Positions 46,054 through 58,244 of a stretch of 64,000 bases of DNA are shown piece after piece. The first letter of the stretch is position 1. The number at the start of each line of letters is the position of its first letter. This stretch comes from Parascedosporium putredinis. Lineage: Eukaryota > Ascomycota > Sordariomycetes > Microascales > Microascaceae. The stretch lies in contig CASHTG010000002.1 in assembly GCA_949357655.1 (NCBI GenBank), positions 1,178,001-1,242,000 of the forward strand. The letters run 5' to 3'. The notes beneath the pieces were generated by a model. It saw nothing but the letters and a program-made list of their open reading frames with translations, did no database searches and had not been told where the DNA came from. The position numbers were made by a program, and so were the translations under genes.

Positions 46054-47629
46054 GATTGAATCCGAACCAAGGGAAAGGCGCTAGGTTGTCCCTAGAAACT
46101 GTGATAGCTTGAAGCCTACGATATCCTTAGGACCAGATTAAATGCACCTGGTGTCGAACAAACCTGATACCTTTCTCACCTTCTCCTGGCTTTCGTCTCC
46201 CGCGCGAGAGCCTTTCGGCTGCACTTTATACTCATGAATAACACGAACCATTGATCTAGCACCGCACCGCCTTCCCCTCAATCCTCGGGCCCAAGCCAGC
46301 ATCGATCACTATATATTGAAATGAAACCGTCATCCAATTTTCCCGCTACATATAGTACGAGCGCGTTGGCCTGCAGCCTGCGACTCCGCGTCCATTGCAG
46401 ATCTATCCCGATGTCACGTACGAATAAGCTAATATCCCGCTGGCAGATTCCGAGTAAGCGGCGCGGCGACCTGGGGAGACGTACGTCGCCCTACATTTTA
46501 CCCCGGTATGCTTCACCATGTATCCGGCATGGAAGTGCTAGGTACGGGGATTTCGGAAGATCCCCGAGGACTCTCACTGATGGAGTACATTGCATGGATA
46601 TTGTACTTGTTCCATTCTTTTTGACTGGCACTGCCCTCTCTCACTTGGGTCGTGAGAACGCCCAGTTCCAACACACGACACCGCTTCCCATCTCCGTTTT
46701 AACTGTGATAGCAGCGCATAATGGCCTGACCACCTGCTTAGACCATCGGTCCATACGTGCAGTTGAGTATTTCTTTCTACTTGGCCAACGCTCGTCGAGT
46801 GTCGAGGAACGGATGATATGCTTGGTCCTGCCCCGCATTACCGCGCCCTGACTAAATTACCCAAAAACTCCGGAGCGCCACGGCTGGCTGTTGAAAGAGA
46901 AGAAAGGGAAAAAAAGAAAAGAAAAAAGGAAGAAGAAAAAGAAAGTAAGAAACAAGGTACACTTTGTCGCATGCCTCCACCTTATCCTGTGCTCTGTGCT
47001 TGGTTGAGCCGGCGGTAATTCAAGCAGGCCATTCGAAATCTTCCGGGATTGATTAACTCTAATGAGAAGCGGAGAAGGGAGCCCCACACTCCCCGGCCCG
47101 GCCATGACTTCTACCTCCGCCGACGTCTATCCTCCTTGTTTCCCTACATGTACCTTTTCTTCTTCCCGCGCTTCTCTATCACTTTAGTACTTTTGCTTTG
47201 CTGTCTTGCCCATCCGCTCGCTCCTAGATGCTCCGCTGATAGTGGACATGACCAAGTTCGGTTGCACCTTGGATTGTCAGGCACACCATGGGTCGGAGAT
47301 CAGGGACGACCCGGGGACGTGAGTGTGAGTGCAAGAGGAATCAGGCACTATCTCAGCTCTAACCAAAGAAAAGAAGCAAAAGGCACGTTGTCGTCACTCC
47401 TTCCAAGGGTAAGCGAAAAAAAAAAGTCTATGTTCATGAACTACATGCATTCTCCATAAAGTCCGAATGGGAGAATGATGAATGATAAAATAGGAGGGAA
47501 AAAAAGAAACAAGAAAAGCTGCACGAAACTTCTATTTTACACTTGCGCTTCAGCTATACTACGAACAGGGTATATCCCCTCCAATGCTTCCAATCAACAC
47601 AAATCGTCCTTCGCCGGTCGACGCCAGTC
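46054..47629. other. 1.6-kb intergenic region upstream of the GMC gene
   Basis: This lies between two minus-strand genes. The 176-residue open frame at 46321-46851 shows no family-like sequence. A purine-rich AAAGAAAA tract is at about 46905-46955. No gene is supported. Confidence 0.55.
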
Positions 47630-50124
47630 TTAGCCGTTCTCCTGGGCCTCCAGCTCTGCTAACAGGTCGGCTTCGAGATCCTCCTCGAATGACCCCCTCC
47701 TCTCTTCTTCAATAGCGCTCCCCTGCTTCAACCCCCTGCCCCTGTCCGTCATTCTTGCTGTCCGTATCCTTGGGGAAGGTAATGAGTCCTCGGCAGGGGT
47801 GGTTTCTGAGGCCTCTCCGTTTGTGAGGCGGCGGCGCTTTGCGTCGCTCTCATCCTGAGACTCCTTCTCACCGTCCGAACCGGCCTTCCTCTTCACACCA
47901 GATTGAGATGAAGGCGTCGGCACAGATGACGGCTCCGCCGACTTGTCATCCTCTCCCTGTTGGTCTTCGTCCTCATCGTCCAGGCCGCCCTCTCCATCTT
48001 CCTCATCCTCGTCGAAATCGCTAGCATCGCTTCCTAAGAATTCTGCAAGCTCATCATCCGCACCCTCCCAGTCAAACGTCTTCAGGCCATCGATTGGGCT
48101 TGTGGACCCTTCTTCTAGCTGGTGCGGCATCACATGGTCGACGTCAATGATCAGTTTATTGTCCCCGTGGTCCTCGTCGTCCTCAGATGCCTCGTTTTCA
48201 TCGTCGCCGTCATCCTCCTCTTCCAAGTCTACTGCAAGGCCTTGGTTGGACTCATCGATAATTGTCAATGTCGTCCCTCCCTCGCCGTTTTCGTCCTCGT
48301 CAGCGTCGGATACAGGTTCTTCTACCGGCTTAGCCGCCAATTGCCGTTTTCGATCTGACGAATGAACACTGACGAGATAAGGCGTCTCATCGAGCGCCTT
48401 CCACTGGCTAAGACAGTCGATGAGCCAATACTGGTTCACGATCTTGATGCTCGGTATTTTGGCGGCTTGCCGCAACTTTTCGGTTCGCGGCCTTTGGGTC
48501 GATATTACAAGATGAGTAACGCGTCGCGAGATTTGTGTGTCCAAGTCTGCCCCAAAGCCCATGATCTGAAGCCCTAGTTCCGACTGAAGGACGTCGATGC
48601 CCAGCGGTACAAGTCCCGACAGCACAATGACGCACCCTCTAAGCACGTTCCCCTTGAGCTCGTCGAGTATATACCCAGCATCCGGAACCAACGATAGGTC
48701 GTCTTTGCTCGTGGGTTTCCTTTCGTCGTAGCTTCGATAGAATTCCTTGTGTAGATTTGTCAAGTGTCGACTGATGTGGGTGAGTTCATCGTCATCGTCG
48801 CGAAGGACATGATGCCTTGCCTGGGATGAAGCAGATGACAGCTGCGTCGAGTCGTTGGCATCCTCCGCCTTGTGCGCCACCTCGTCTTCCTTGTCCAACT
48901 CCTCCTGCATGTGGAGAAGAGGACGCTCCTTTATTTGCTTCTCTAGGGACCGTTCCTGCTCGGCCGCCTGCTGGCGCTGGAGCGCCTTATCTTGCCCGCT
49001 GCTCATGCTCACAAGGTCATCAAGCGCGGAAGCCTCCTTATTCACAGTGGCATCGGCGTTGTTTGTCGTCGGCGGCGACCCATCGCCATTGGGTGCCTTG
49101 GGCGGAGAAGGTAAAATATCTTGCCTCTTCGGCAAGAAGCTTGAATTAATGTCACCGATACCCTTGAAGAAGTCGTAGGGCGTCACCTTGACAAGGTTTG
49201 GCCGGTTCCTCGGCCAAACGTCTGACCTGTCATCAATGATGGCCACCATATCGGTGCTTACTGGAAAAAGCCTCTTAAGGTTTTTGGAAACAATATTTCC
49301 GTTTTCGTCGCGCGATATTACTCGGTTGCCAAAGTACTTTTGGTCGGGGTCGATGATTTCGGCAATCTTCTTTGCGTAGGCACGGGTGCCCATTGTATAG
49401 ACGTGCATCTCATACATGTCTGCCATAGATTCGAGAAACTCGGCGAGGCCGGGCCGCATTTTGATGTAATATGAACAGCCCATGGCCAGTCCGCGCGGGC
49501 CATCGTCGTCGAGTTGAAAACTTCGGACATCCTTAACAGACTCGTAGTTGGGATTCGTCGGGTCGCTCTGCCATTCGCCGATAGTGGGCTCGATGCAGGC
49601 ATGTATAATTGTTTGGTCGAGATCCACCACCAGGCTCAGCTTGCGCTGTTCTAGCAGGCGTCTCTGCGTCGCATGCTCCACCCTAGCGGCAAGGTTCGAG
49701 CTGACGGTGAGGCCGGTGTTGTCGTGGGTCATGTTGATGGTAGCACGTGAGGTTTCGGGTATCTCGGAGGACCAGTCCATCTCCGTCATATCCTTGCCGC
49801 ATATCGCGCAGAGACCTCGAAACTGGACCTCATGGCTACACGACTCCTCAACCACGATGCACGCCTCATCTTTCTCGATCGTTGCGCCTTCGCGAATGCG
49901 CCATTCAATCAGCTTACCGTCGCCGGGGATTCCCATAATACAAGTGTGACCTGCTCCTCCTCTCTAGATTCTCCTCGAAACGAATCGCCGACCTCCTTGG
50001 TCCATTTGAACTTGTATTCGAAAACGGGCTCGCGTTTTTTCAATGTGTCTCCAGGCGACTTAAGAAGCTTGGTGATCGTGATGGGGTAGCGCAGGCGCGA
50101 CCCTAAAGATAGTGTCTTGGTCAT
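47630..50124 (-). CDS. FCP1: RNA polymerase II CTD phosphatase FCP1
   Basis: It removes phosphate from the RNA polymerase II C-terminal repeats to recycle the enzyme. A single exon of about 831 residues starts MTKTLSLGSRLRYPITITKL. A lipoyl-like N-terminal part precedes EESCSHEVQFRGLCAICGKD, typical of FCP1. The FCPH catalytic domain begins near residue 165 with KLSLVVDLDQTIIHA, which holds the DxDxT nucleophile. It continues YYIKMRPGLAEFLESMADMY and MVAIIDDRSDVWPRNRPNLV. A BRCT domain lies at about residues 490-590 (NVLRGCVIVLSGLVPLGID through YWLIDCLSQWK). The C-terminal third is very acidic. One missing base at about 49917-49922 separates the first ~68 codons from the rest (LVLWESPATGKLIEWR after correction). 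Confidence 0.93.
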
Positions 50125-51980
50125 GTCGAGAACATATGTGTCGGGCGCGGCAATCCCATCACCAGACCATGGGGAAGCGGGAGTGGGTGAAGGAGGCGTC
50201 GAACCCTAAACGCGGTGGACGCCCGACCGAAGGGATGGGCTGGCGTAACTGTTGCTAGAATGCCGCGTCAGTGACCAGTCGCATGAGGACTTCAAGGTGA
50301 ATAGCAATATGTGGATCAGAACTAGTCAAAGAAGAAGAGAGAAAAAGGAAAGCGGGCGAGAGGAGAAAAAGCAAATATCGGGAATTGAGTTGGGCTGAGA
50401 GACTTGCGCGACACCGATAAGGAAATGAGAGACGGAGGGGTATGAGGGGATGGAGAACATACTCTGGTACAGTCGTCGCCGCGCGTTTTCGAAGCGAGCA
50501 CCCTCGGAGAGTGGAACGCAAGTGACGATGTAAGGATCAATGGCCGAGGGAATGGCTGACAGCGACACGCGATTCGCCGAGCACGATCTTCCCAGACGCG
50601 ATTCTTGGTTTGTCCCGAAAGGGAAGGATGGCGATTGCGATTCGAGATGACGGGATAAGCGAAACACAAAATTTGGCGCGGATAGTGACGGATTGAAAAC
50701 GGAGACTACAGGGTCAACCGAAAGGTGTATGTGAGGAATATGAGGTGTCAGATGTGGGTGCGTTCAGCGAGAAGCTTCACGTTGATCACCAAATTCCTAG
50801 AAGTTCCCACGTCTTGGCAGAAGGAGCTCAAGCTGACCAACGGGGGCAACAAACTAGTGTGGTTAAAAGGACGAGTAAGCTCACCAAGCGGAACAAAGAA
50901 AACGAGGAAGGGAAGGGCAGCGGACCATGGTACCTTTGTATTCATTCGCCAGGGAGCTCCTGCCCGCAACGCTTGTGGGAAACCCCACTTATATACTTGT
51001 AGCTCGCGAATCGAGTGGGTGACACGCAGGTACTGGTACATGAGAGGTATCCGCAGTCGTAGTAAAACCCACGCCTCTAGCCGAGTAGTCGCAAGTATTT
51101 AAGTACGGATACCAAACTTCATCAGTTTCTCGCGCTATTCTACCTCTCTACCTAGCCACATCGACATCACCTCGTGTGGCTGGATTTGGAACGATGGCCC
51201 GTGCACGGGACAGGCAGCTTCTCTCCCCACCCCCGTCGCAGCCGAGAAAATCTCCCTAGTCCAGTGCACTGCCGCCAATCGCCCTCTGACCTCATCCACC
51301 GTCCTGGAAGATCCACAGCTATCAGATCGGCGCACCACGAAATCGCGTTGATAGAATTCCTGTGCCTCGACCATTTCCCCCGCCCCATCTGCTACTTAAA
51401 ACAGAGACTGCATCATCTCCGTTCCTTGTAAATAGCTCTGAGCTATTGCCTTGAAAGAGATTCAGAGAGCATAGGAGCCGTTGAATCAGCTTGAGCCTGC
51501 TGGAGCACAGTTGGCTGGTCAATTCACCTCATCGAGCTCATATTTCATTTACTGTCAGCGTATGTTATCCAATGGTGGATGTATCCATTTTGCCATCACG
51601 ACCACCTTTAGTTTGCCACCAAGGAATTCTTTGCTCGTTTATTTGCTATAGTGATATTGTCCTGACTGGCTTCTATCTTTTTCCTTCTGCATGTAATGAT
51701 CAGGCGGACATGCAAATCTCGCGACCAGATTTCTGGTTGGACGACATTGACCCAAAGACATTCTCTTCACCAATGAGTAAGAATCAGGACATAGTCCAGA
51801 TGCGCCCGATCTCTTTTTCAATCACAATGTGGAGGTGCATGCGGGTTATAAGCCGCTGATGTCCGTAGTTGACGGGCATTGGGTGACGCTTGAGATTTCA
51901 TACAATGCCCAAACCTTCCTCAAATGCGAGCGGACGGACTTACACTTGGGAGGAGAGGGCGGGGAAGCTTATCAAGGTTA
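50125..51980. other. 1.9-kb intergenic region upstream of FCP1
   Basis: This lies between two minus-strand genes and holds a GTAC-TG-GTAC element at 51030-51039. No open frame resembles a known family and no RNA gene is recognised. Confidence 0.55.
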
Positions 51981-52889
51981 TCACCGATCTTTTGGCGCAT
52001 CCGTTAAAGGCACATAGCGCACCCCGAACAGCTTATGCTTCGTGACGTTGCCATCCTTATCCTTGTCGATATTCCAGACGTGCTGGTTCCACCCGTCGCT
52101 GTCATCATCCACCGGGATGAACATCCTAGACGAAATAAGGATATTAGTGAATGCAAGTAATGGGCCGAGAAAGAACGGGTACGAGGACATCGGGGTGAAT
52201 GCCCCTCCCGACCGTCCATACCTTCCTGGAGACTTGAGCTGCGCCAGGAGTTCGGCATGGACCTCCTTCGCCGACGCGCCGACGTGAATTGCGTCCCAAC
52301 CTTGGCCTCCCTCATCCTCGCCCTCCCTAGGCGGCTCAACCCAACCTTTCCGTCCGTCACCGACAGTAAACTTGACCTTGCCTGCATCCAAAACTCCCTC
52401 CCCTCGGCACTCTTCTTCATGTTCTTTTCGCCGAGCGCCTGCAATTGCGGAATATGCTCCACCCCGATAACGAGGCCCTTCTCGCCGACGAGCTCCGCCA
52501 TTAGGTGGGTTAGATATCCCGATCCTGAACCTACATCTAACACACGTGGGGCGGGGCGATCCGGCTTCGGTACGATATATTCGACTAGATTTTCGATGGC
52601 TGTGGCGTGCATGTGAGGGGCTGAGATGGTCGCGCCGTAGCCGATCGTTTGCGGCGCATCTACATACGCCTTGGCTGGGGCATAATGGGCCCGGTCCACC
52701 TGCATAAGCTGCTCAGCATCTCATGGACTATTCCACCTTACCCTAGAGGGTCACAAGATGAGAAAGGCAATGGCGCCGAAAGCTCACCTTGAGAAAGACG
52801 CTCTTAACACGAGAATCGGTCATCAGCTTGTTCCTCCACATGTTCTCCACCAGCTCCTCGTTTGACGTCCCTGTACTCCTCCAAGCCAT
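51981..52889 (-). CDS. PCMT1: Protein-L-isoaspartate O-methyltransferase (PIMT)
   Basis: It uses S-adenosylmethionine to methylate L-isoaspartyl residues, starting the repair of aged proteins. Three exons: 52889-52788, 52699-52222 and 52125-51981; about 241 residues. It reads MAWRSTGTSNEELVENMWRN, then VDRAHYAPAKAYVDAPQTIG and the family motif TISAPHMHA. The SAM-binding motif I is PRVLDVGSGSGYLTHLMAEL. The third motif region is WDAIHVGASAKEVHAELLAQ, and the end is GVRYVPLTDAPKDR. One base is missing at about 52394-52396, where EGRE should run into VLDAGKVKFTVGDGR. The gene is tandem with FCP1 and BSD2 on the minus strand. Confidence 0.92.
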
Positions 52890-54584
52890 GGTGATCACTG
52901 TTCGCCTTGGTATGCTTCTAGTGGTCTTGGTAAATCGTGGGCACCACTTTCGCTCAGACTCTTTTGTGCCACAGGTGTTTTGAGAAGAGATTACGAGAAG
53001 CCGTGGGGGAAGAACTTGTGTGAATGAACTAGGTCGTCTGGACAGTAGTGGGCATCTCATCAACACTGCGGCGAACACAACTCGTCACTAGTGGGTGTAG
53101 GAGTTGTTGCCCGTTTCAAATTCTGAATTTCGTGTGAGCGACAGAAGGCACCTTAATATCAAGCTTCGAACGGAGAAGCAGGAATTTCTATCGCACCAAT
53201 GGATCAAGCTATGTGGTGTGATAATGTGCTACATAAGTCGGATGAAGTCACCATCACCCCCAGAAGTGCGGGGAGACGTGCAGGTGTGGCCCAGCTTGTC
53301 TCGCTTTCCATCAATTTTGTTGGTTCCTGGGTGCACAAGTGAACTCTATCCTGACCTGTTACTGGTTATTGCCTTGTGTGAGCGTGCAGCGACTGATAGG
53401 CATCGACAATCATTCTACATCTAGATCGGTTCTCTCGTAGGCTTGTTCTACATGTAACGTCTAGACTCCAATGATACCAAATCTCGAGGTTAATTTCCGT
53501 GTACCGACGGGCCGTATTCACCAGCGGACTAATTGATCAGTCTGTTAGATACCCTAAAATTTCGAGGAATTCAAAGTCTGGTGTCTTTGAATACTTCAGT
53601 TTGGTTTCTGCTGCTAGCTACTGCATAGCCACCGGGGACTAAAGCTGCATCACCAGCGTGGGCCACCGGTCCTAAAGTATCAAGTATGATGTTGAGTCAA
53701 GTCCCATACGCTCTACGATTCGTTGCCTCGGTCATGGCTGGATCTATAGTCATAAGTTCGGTCTATGCTGTTCTTGATTGTGAATAGCCATGCATCCACT
53801 ATAGCCATCCACTCCATCTCCTCTGTGGCTGCCTCCACCAAGGTGTTCAATGTCGGCATAGACGATACATGGACGCAAGGATATACGGCCAACAAAGCGC
53901 GCTCCTGGAAGATGAAGATATAGATCTGGGTGCTGATATCCATCGAACTCAGTCTATCAATACCGGGTTTATACAAGCCTACACTATTCCAGAACGCAGT
54001 GACAAAGCCATCATCAAGACCCTTCGTGCAGCCAAAGGTGCAAAATACCTTGGTCCAGGCCGTGGTCTTGACGATCTTACTTGCTTCTTTTTCTCTCATT
54101 CTACGCTTCGCTGCTCTCGTCTTTGAAACATATCATCCACGGGCGGAATGGAAAAGCAATCGTGGGGCTGTGAGACCAGTGGCTGGTCTTGGGAGGACGA
54201 CATTTGCAAAATCGAAACTTAACATTAGGAAGACGAGTCACAGACTGATGATTTGGCAAACCCCGAGTATGGGCTTTGCCCTGGTATATCCAAGTGATTG
54301 CCATCATGTTTTTGTCTTTTAGTATGAGCTAGATCTTCTCAAAGAATCTATAGAGGCGAATATATGATGGCGTTGTTTCTTTCTTTCGAGCCGAAACGAG
54401 ACGCGACGAGACAATCATGTGCGTTGACGAAAGAAGAGAAAACTTGAAGATGAAAATGAAATTTGCCGTGTGCCTGTAGAGTGTAGTTATACATTATAGC
54501 CGCCGCCTGATACCCAAACAAAAAGAAGAAGGAGAAAGATGCTGGTGAGGATATGGATATGAAAAACAAAAAATGAATGCCGCA
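52890..54584. other. 1.7-kb intergenic region between PIMT and BSD2
   Basis: The region is more A/T-rich than its coding neighbours. Overlapping open frames lie on both strands at 53713-54126, neither with recognisable family sequence. No gene is supported. Confidence 0.5.
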
Positions 54585-55730
54585 TTACACGACCCGCTCA
54601 GGAGACTCTCCTTCAGCAACGATAGGGACCCCAAGGCCTCGATCGGGACTTTGAAGGACGAGTTGTTCGTGCCGTCTCGCGTGTAGATACTCGCTGATCG
54701 ATTTGATTATGATAAACCATCCCACTACCATCAGGAGATATGAGAGCCACTCTGAACCGGTGATGGCCAAACCGTCGTCGCCGTTCGTAACGTCGTCGGG
54801 ATCAAAGTCGTGGGAATTTGGATCCGGGGGCATCGCATAACCATCTGGCCCTGCCATAGATCCCGAAGGGTTTGAGGGGCCAGATGAGCCCCTGATACCG
54901 AAACCGAATTGTATGAGGGTGATACCAAGACCGGCGCGGGAGCCGTTTTTGGCGGCGTGGGAGGAATGTAATAGGTATGTGAGGAGGAACCCGACAATCT
55001 GGAATGACCAAGAGACTAAAGCATTCCAAAGGAAGCTGAAGAATGATCCGACTGGTAGCCCATCGATAAAGACATCGTCTGGTCCGCCGAGGCCCGGTGC
55101 AAGAATTGTTGTCTCCCAATATGGCGGCGCCTGGTCTGCCGCCGCTTGTTCATAAGACTGAGAAAGGGCGGGTTAGCAGCTGTTTCTTGAGCGATCGTCA
55201 ACAAAATTTCGCGTCGTGCTTACCGGTGGTTGCTCTTCCTTCTCGCCATCATTCCGTTCCGGCTTGGCGGACATATTCGAAAAGACTCCATCTCCCTGGG
55301 AACCACCACCATAGACCCTACCCGACTGACTTCCTGCCGCTACTTGTGGGACTGATTGGTATCCGTTCCTTCCTGTTCTCGGGGGCGCTTCGTCTGCGCT
55401 TCGTCGCGGGGCGGGAGGTTCGGTGGGAGTACTATTGTTTCGCACAAGCCGTTGTCGGTCGTCGGCTTCATCCTCGCTATCGTCTCCATCGGCGTCAAAC
55501 GCATCCTCTAGGTCTTGGTCCACACGTTGTCGTCGGCGCTCGAAAGAAGATGCTCGAGAGTGGAAAGAGGGGGTGGCGAGTTTGGGATTGGGTGCATTTC
55601 GCGAGGTCCGCTCGTGGGAGTACTAGAGCCGTCTTCCTCACGGGTATTCACCTGTAAAAGGTTAGTTTAGATTACCATGCCATGGTTTATATTCCAGTTG
55701 ATCCCCTACCCGTTCGTAGCCTCCTGCCAT
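54585..55730 (-). CDS. BSD2: Metal homeostasis / Rsp5 adaptor protein BSD2 (NDFIP family)
   Basis: A Golgi/endosomal three-span membrane protein that recruits Rsp5-type ubiquitin ligase to membrane cargo, including metal transporters. Three exons: 55730-55710 (21 nt), 55651-55224 and 55157-54585; about 340 residues. The N-terminus MAGGYERVNTREEDGSS is family-typical. DDSEDEADDRQRLVRNNS follows, then two PPxY-like ligase-binding motifs around an intron: QPPSYEQAAADQAPPYWET. Hydrophobic spans include FFSFLWNALVSWSFQIVGFL, GLGITLIQFGFG and WLSYLLMVVGWFIIIKSISE. The strongly conserved end is RRHEQLVLQSPDRGLGVP, then EGESPERVV. One base is missing in GGGGG at 55569-55573 (coding C-run). Confidence 0.9.
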
Positions 55731-56320
55731 GGCTGTATGTGGTTATGAAAGATGGTCTGGTGGTGGTCTCGGAATCGGTGAGGCGAAGAAGCGAAGTTGG
55801 GCGACGAGAGGAGAGGGTGGCCGGAGGAGAAAAGGTGTGGATGGCTCGGACAGAAAAGGGAAGAGAGAGAGCGTAAGAATGAAAGAAGAACAAAGAAGAT
55901 ACGATGAAAATAATTTTTTTCCCTTGGCCAAATGAATGACCTCTGGAAATCTGCTGATAGGCACCGAGGTGACAGATGGAGGCGAATGGAATTTGGGAGA
56001 TTGAAAGGAGGCTGAGCGGAAAGCGGCACGATCCAGGCGCACTTGGAACGCAACTGTCGGAGAAGTGGGTGGGGACTTGGGTCAAAGGGGTCTCGATCCT
56101 TCCCCGCCAGCGCTATTGCCTCTCATCCCTTTCAGAGGCCTGAGGCAAATTATTCGGATCAGATGACGAAACACCGTCAAAACGGAGGTATGGCACTGTG
56201 TCAAACACTGTCAAACACGCTTTTTTTCTTTCGCGATCAAGAGACCATCCACGACCAAGAGTGGACTGTGAATATCAGTGGAATCTCATCAACCTTTACT
56301 TGAGAACCTCTCGCCAGATC
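55731..56320. other. Divergent promoter region BSD2 / UQCC2-like gene
   Basis: 590 bp between two start codons. Purine-rich repeats are on the plus strand near 55840-55920, and a short direct repeat of TGTCAAACAC lies at about 56199-56218. No gene is seen. Confidence 0.55.
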
Positions 56321-56835
56321 ATGTCCCGACCTACTAGCGTAAGTGTCCCTTTACTCCTCATAAAGCTATGTTCTGGGCTGCCTTCGCTTGCGCACCTACT
56401 CATACAAGAAATCTTTGTTACCACAGCTTGCGTACCAACGATATCAAAAGGCCATCTCGCTATGGCCGGTAGACCGGGTACGGCCGGGTGTCCAGATGCA
56501 GGATTGCCTTCGGAAGCGGATTTCAGGGGATCTCGAGACTAGCGATGCTGCCGCGGAGCTGAAACAATCTGGCGCGCTCCTCTCTCTCGTCGGTGATAGT
56601 TATCGAAAGAAGGTACGCTCAGCGAAAGTCTTCGCGATGTCTTCCCTCCTTGGGCGTTAAATAACGAATGAAGCTAACGAAAGTGTCTCGATAGTATCCT
56701 CTGAGGGCAGTACTGACGCCGAAATCCAACCCCGCATACTTTGAAAATCTTCTCGAAGAGTTGGAGAGGACCCCGGAAAAGACTTATATGGGCAGGTTAT
56801 GGGAGAGAATATCAGGGTTCGTTCGGTTGAAATAA
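56321..56835 (+). CDS. CBP6: Complex III assembly factor, UQCC2/CBP6 type
   Basis: A small mitochondrial protein of the UQCC2/Cbp6 family, which acts with Cbp3 in cytochrome b synthesis and early complex III assembly. Three exons: 56321-56338 (18 nt), 56427-56612 and 56695-56835; 114 residues. It reads MSRPTS, LAYQRYQKAISLWPVDRVRP, DCLRKRISGDLE, SLVGDSYRKK, then YPLRAVLTPKSNPAYFENLL and the end GRLWERISGFVRLK. The SLWPVDRVRP block followed by LRKRI is the family signature. All introns are canonical (GTAAGT, GTACGC). It is the only complete gene here in which I find no frame break. It is convergent with the citrate carrier (156 bp between stops). Confidence 0.8.
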
Positions 56836-56991
56836 AACCGGTTGCAAACTTGGCACCATGCTAATGGATGTCTACGCTGTGTGGATCGTTCAAATTTGTA
56901 CATTATGTGTAAAGAGTACTGGGGTATATTTACAATGGCTAATGCGCCACTCATGATATCTTTCCAATAGCCTCCGTCCGTCTTTTTACGT

Positions 56992-58244
56992 TCAGATGTA
57001 CTTTTGGTCTGGGTCGACCTGCTGCATCAGGTCTATCGTCTTCTCGTACATGGTAAACACGATACCGCCGCTAAGGACTAGCCGGGCCAGGCGTGGTAGC
57101 GCACCGCTCCAGAAGGTCAGGACCCCCTCGTGCTTCAGGATGAGGGCAGCACATCTGAACGAATTTCCGTATTGCGACTTGGCCTCGATGCTTTGCATTC
57201 GAGTCTTGATGGTGTCCAGGGGCTGAGTGACGTAAACGGTGATCAGGCCGGCAAGGCCTCCGACGGCAAAGGTGCCGGCGGTGCCGAGCTTTCCCCAGGC
57301 GCGGTGTAGGACTCGGCGATCTGTTTGAAAAAGTTGTACGCGCTGAACCTCGTTGCGCTGTTGGCGCCTTGCCGTGCGGTCGTGGGGACTAGGCCCTGGA
57401 AGAACCCGCGCAGTCCTCTTTCACGGGCGATAATGGGGACAGCGCTGAGGAAGCCCTTCATGCGGGGCTTAGCGCTCTTCCGGTCATCGATTCTTTAGCA
57501 AAAAGTAGTGTTAGCTCTCCTATCCGACCTTGAAGCAAAGGGCCAAGTCAACACGTTGAAAACGCAAGGGAGGACGAACAGAGTAGTTTTGATGCTCTCG
57601 AATGGGGTAACCGCCAACAGGGATTCGGTAACACCTGCACCGAGGCCTGCAATCACGGTCCTGGGCCCGGATAGTTTACCATTCTCGTCGGCAAGAAGGC
57701 TCTTATACTGATCAAATGCAACGAAGCCTAGTCCTTGGTTAGTCCTCAGGGGAACGCGAGGGGTTGGGGACGGGAGGTTGTTGTGAGCGACATACGGATG
57801 CCAGCCTTCAAAGAATTTCCGATCACGAGCGTGGTACAGCCTGCGTACCACTGGCTGCCGAACGGAGGCCATGGGAGCTTCTTGCCGTCGGCGAGTCGTC
57901 GATTGAGCTGCGATCGTGTCTTTGCAACTAGAGAAGGGGGCAACAGATTATTAGACTGGGGGTTCAGCGGGCACCGAGGGGAGGACTAGGAGCTTTCGTG
58001 GGACGCACACTCGGCGGGGTATGTAATAGCTGCAGCATAGAGAAAATTAGTGACTGAACTTGTGCAAAGAGCCAAACATATGCAGACGCTTTCTTGATCC
58101 TCAATGCCGCCTTTAAAGATAGTGGGGGACTTGGAACAACTCACCAATCTCGACCGCACCGGCTAGCGATCCTGCGAGAATGGATCGCAAGACACTCGGC
58201 CCCTTGAGAACCACTGGCTGGTCCTGTTCCTGCTTTTGAGCCAT
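56992..58244 (-). CDS. CTP1: Mitochondrial tricarboxylate (citrate) carrier CTP1
   Basis: An inner-membrane carrier exchanging citrate for malate. Five exons: 58244-58145, 58029-58009 (21 nt), 57927-57796, 57727-57580 and 57492-56992; about 300 residues, the normal carrier length. All three carrier signatures are present: TYPAEFAKTRSQLN, VTPFESIKTTLID and TQPLDTIKTRMQS. Other family sequence includes SILAGSLAGAVEIA, RFVAFDQYKSLLADENGKL and GLVPTTARQGANSATRFSAY, and the end is EKTIDLMQQVDPDQKYI. The tiny exon 2 is needed to complete the first signature and joins through GAGT and TTGCAAAG. One base is missing in CCCC at 57293-57296 (coding GGGG). The start MAQKQEQDQPVVLKGPSVLR is the first ATG. 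Confidence 0.93.

Noticed and set aside
46321..46851. 176-codon open frame upstream of the GMC gene
   Set aside because: Random-looking composition, no family resemblance, and no neighbouring exons.
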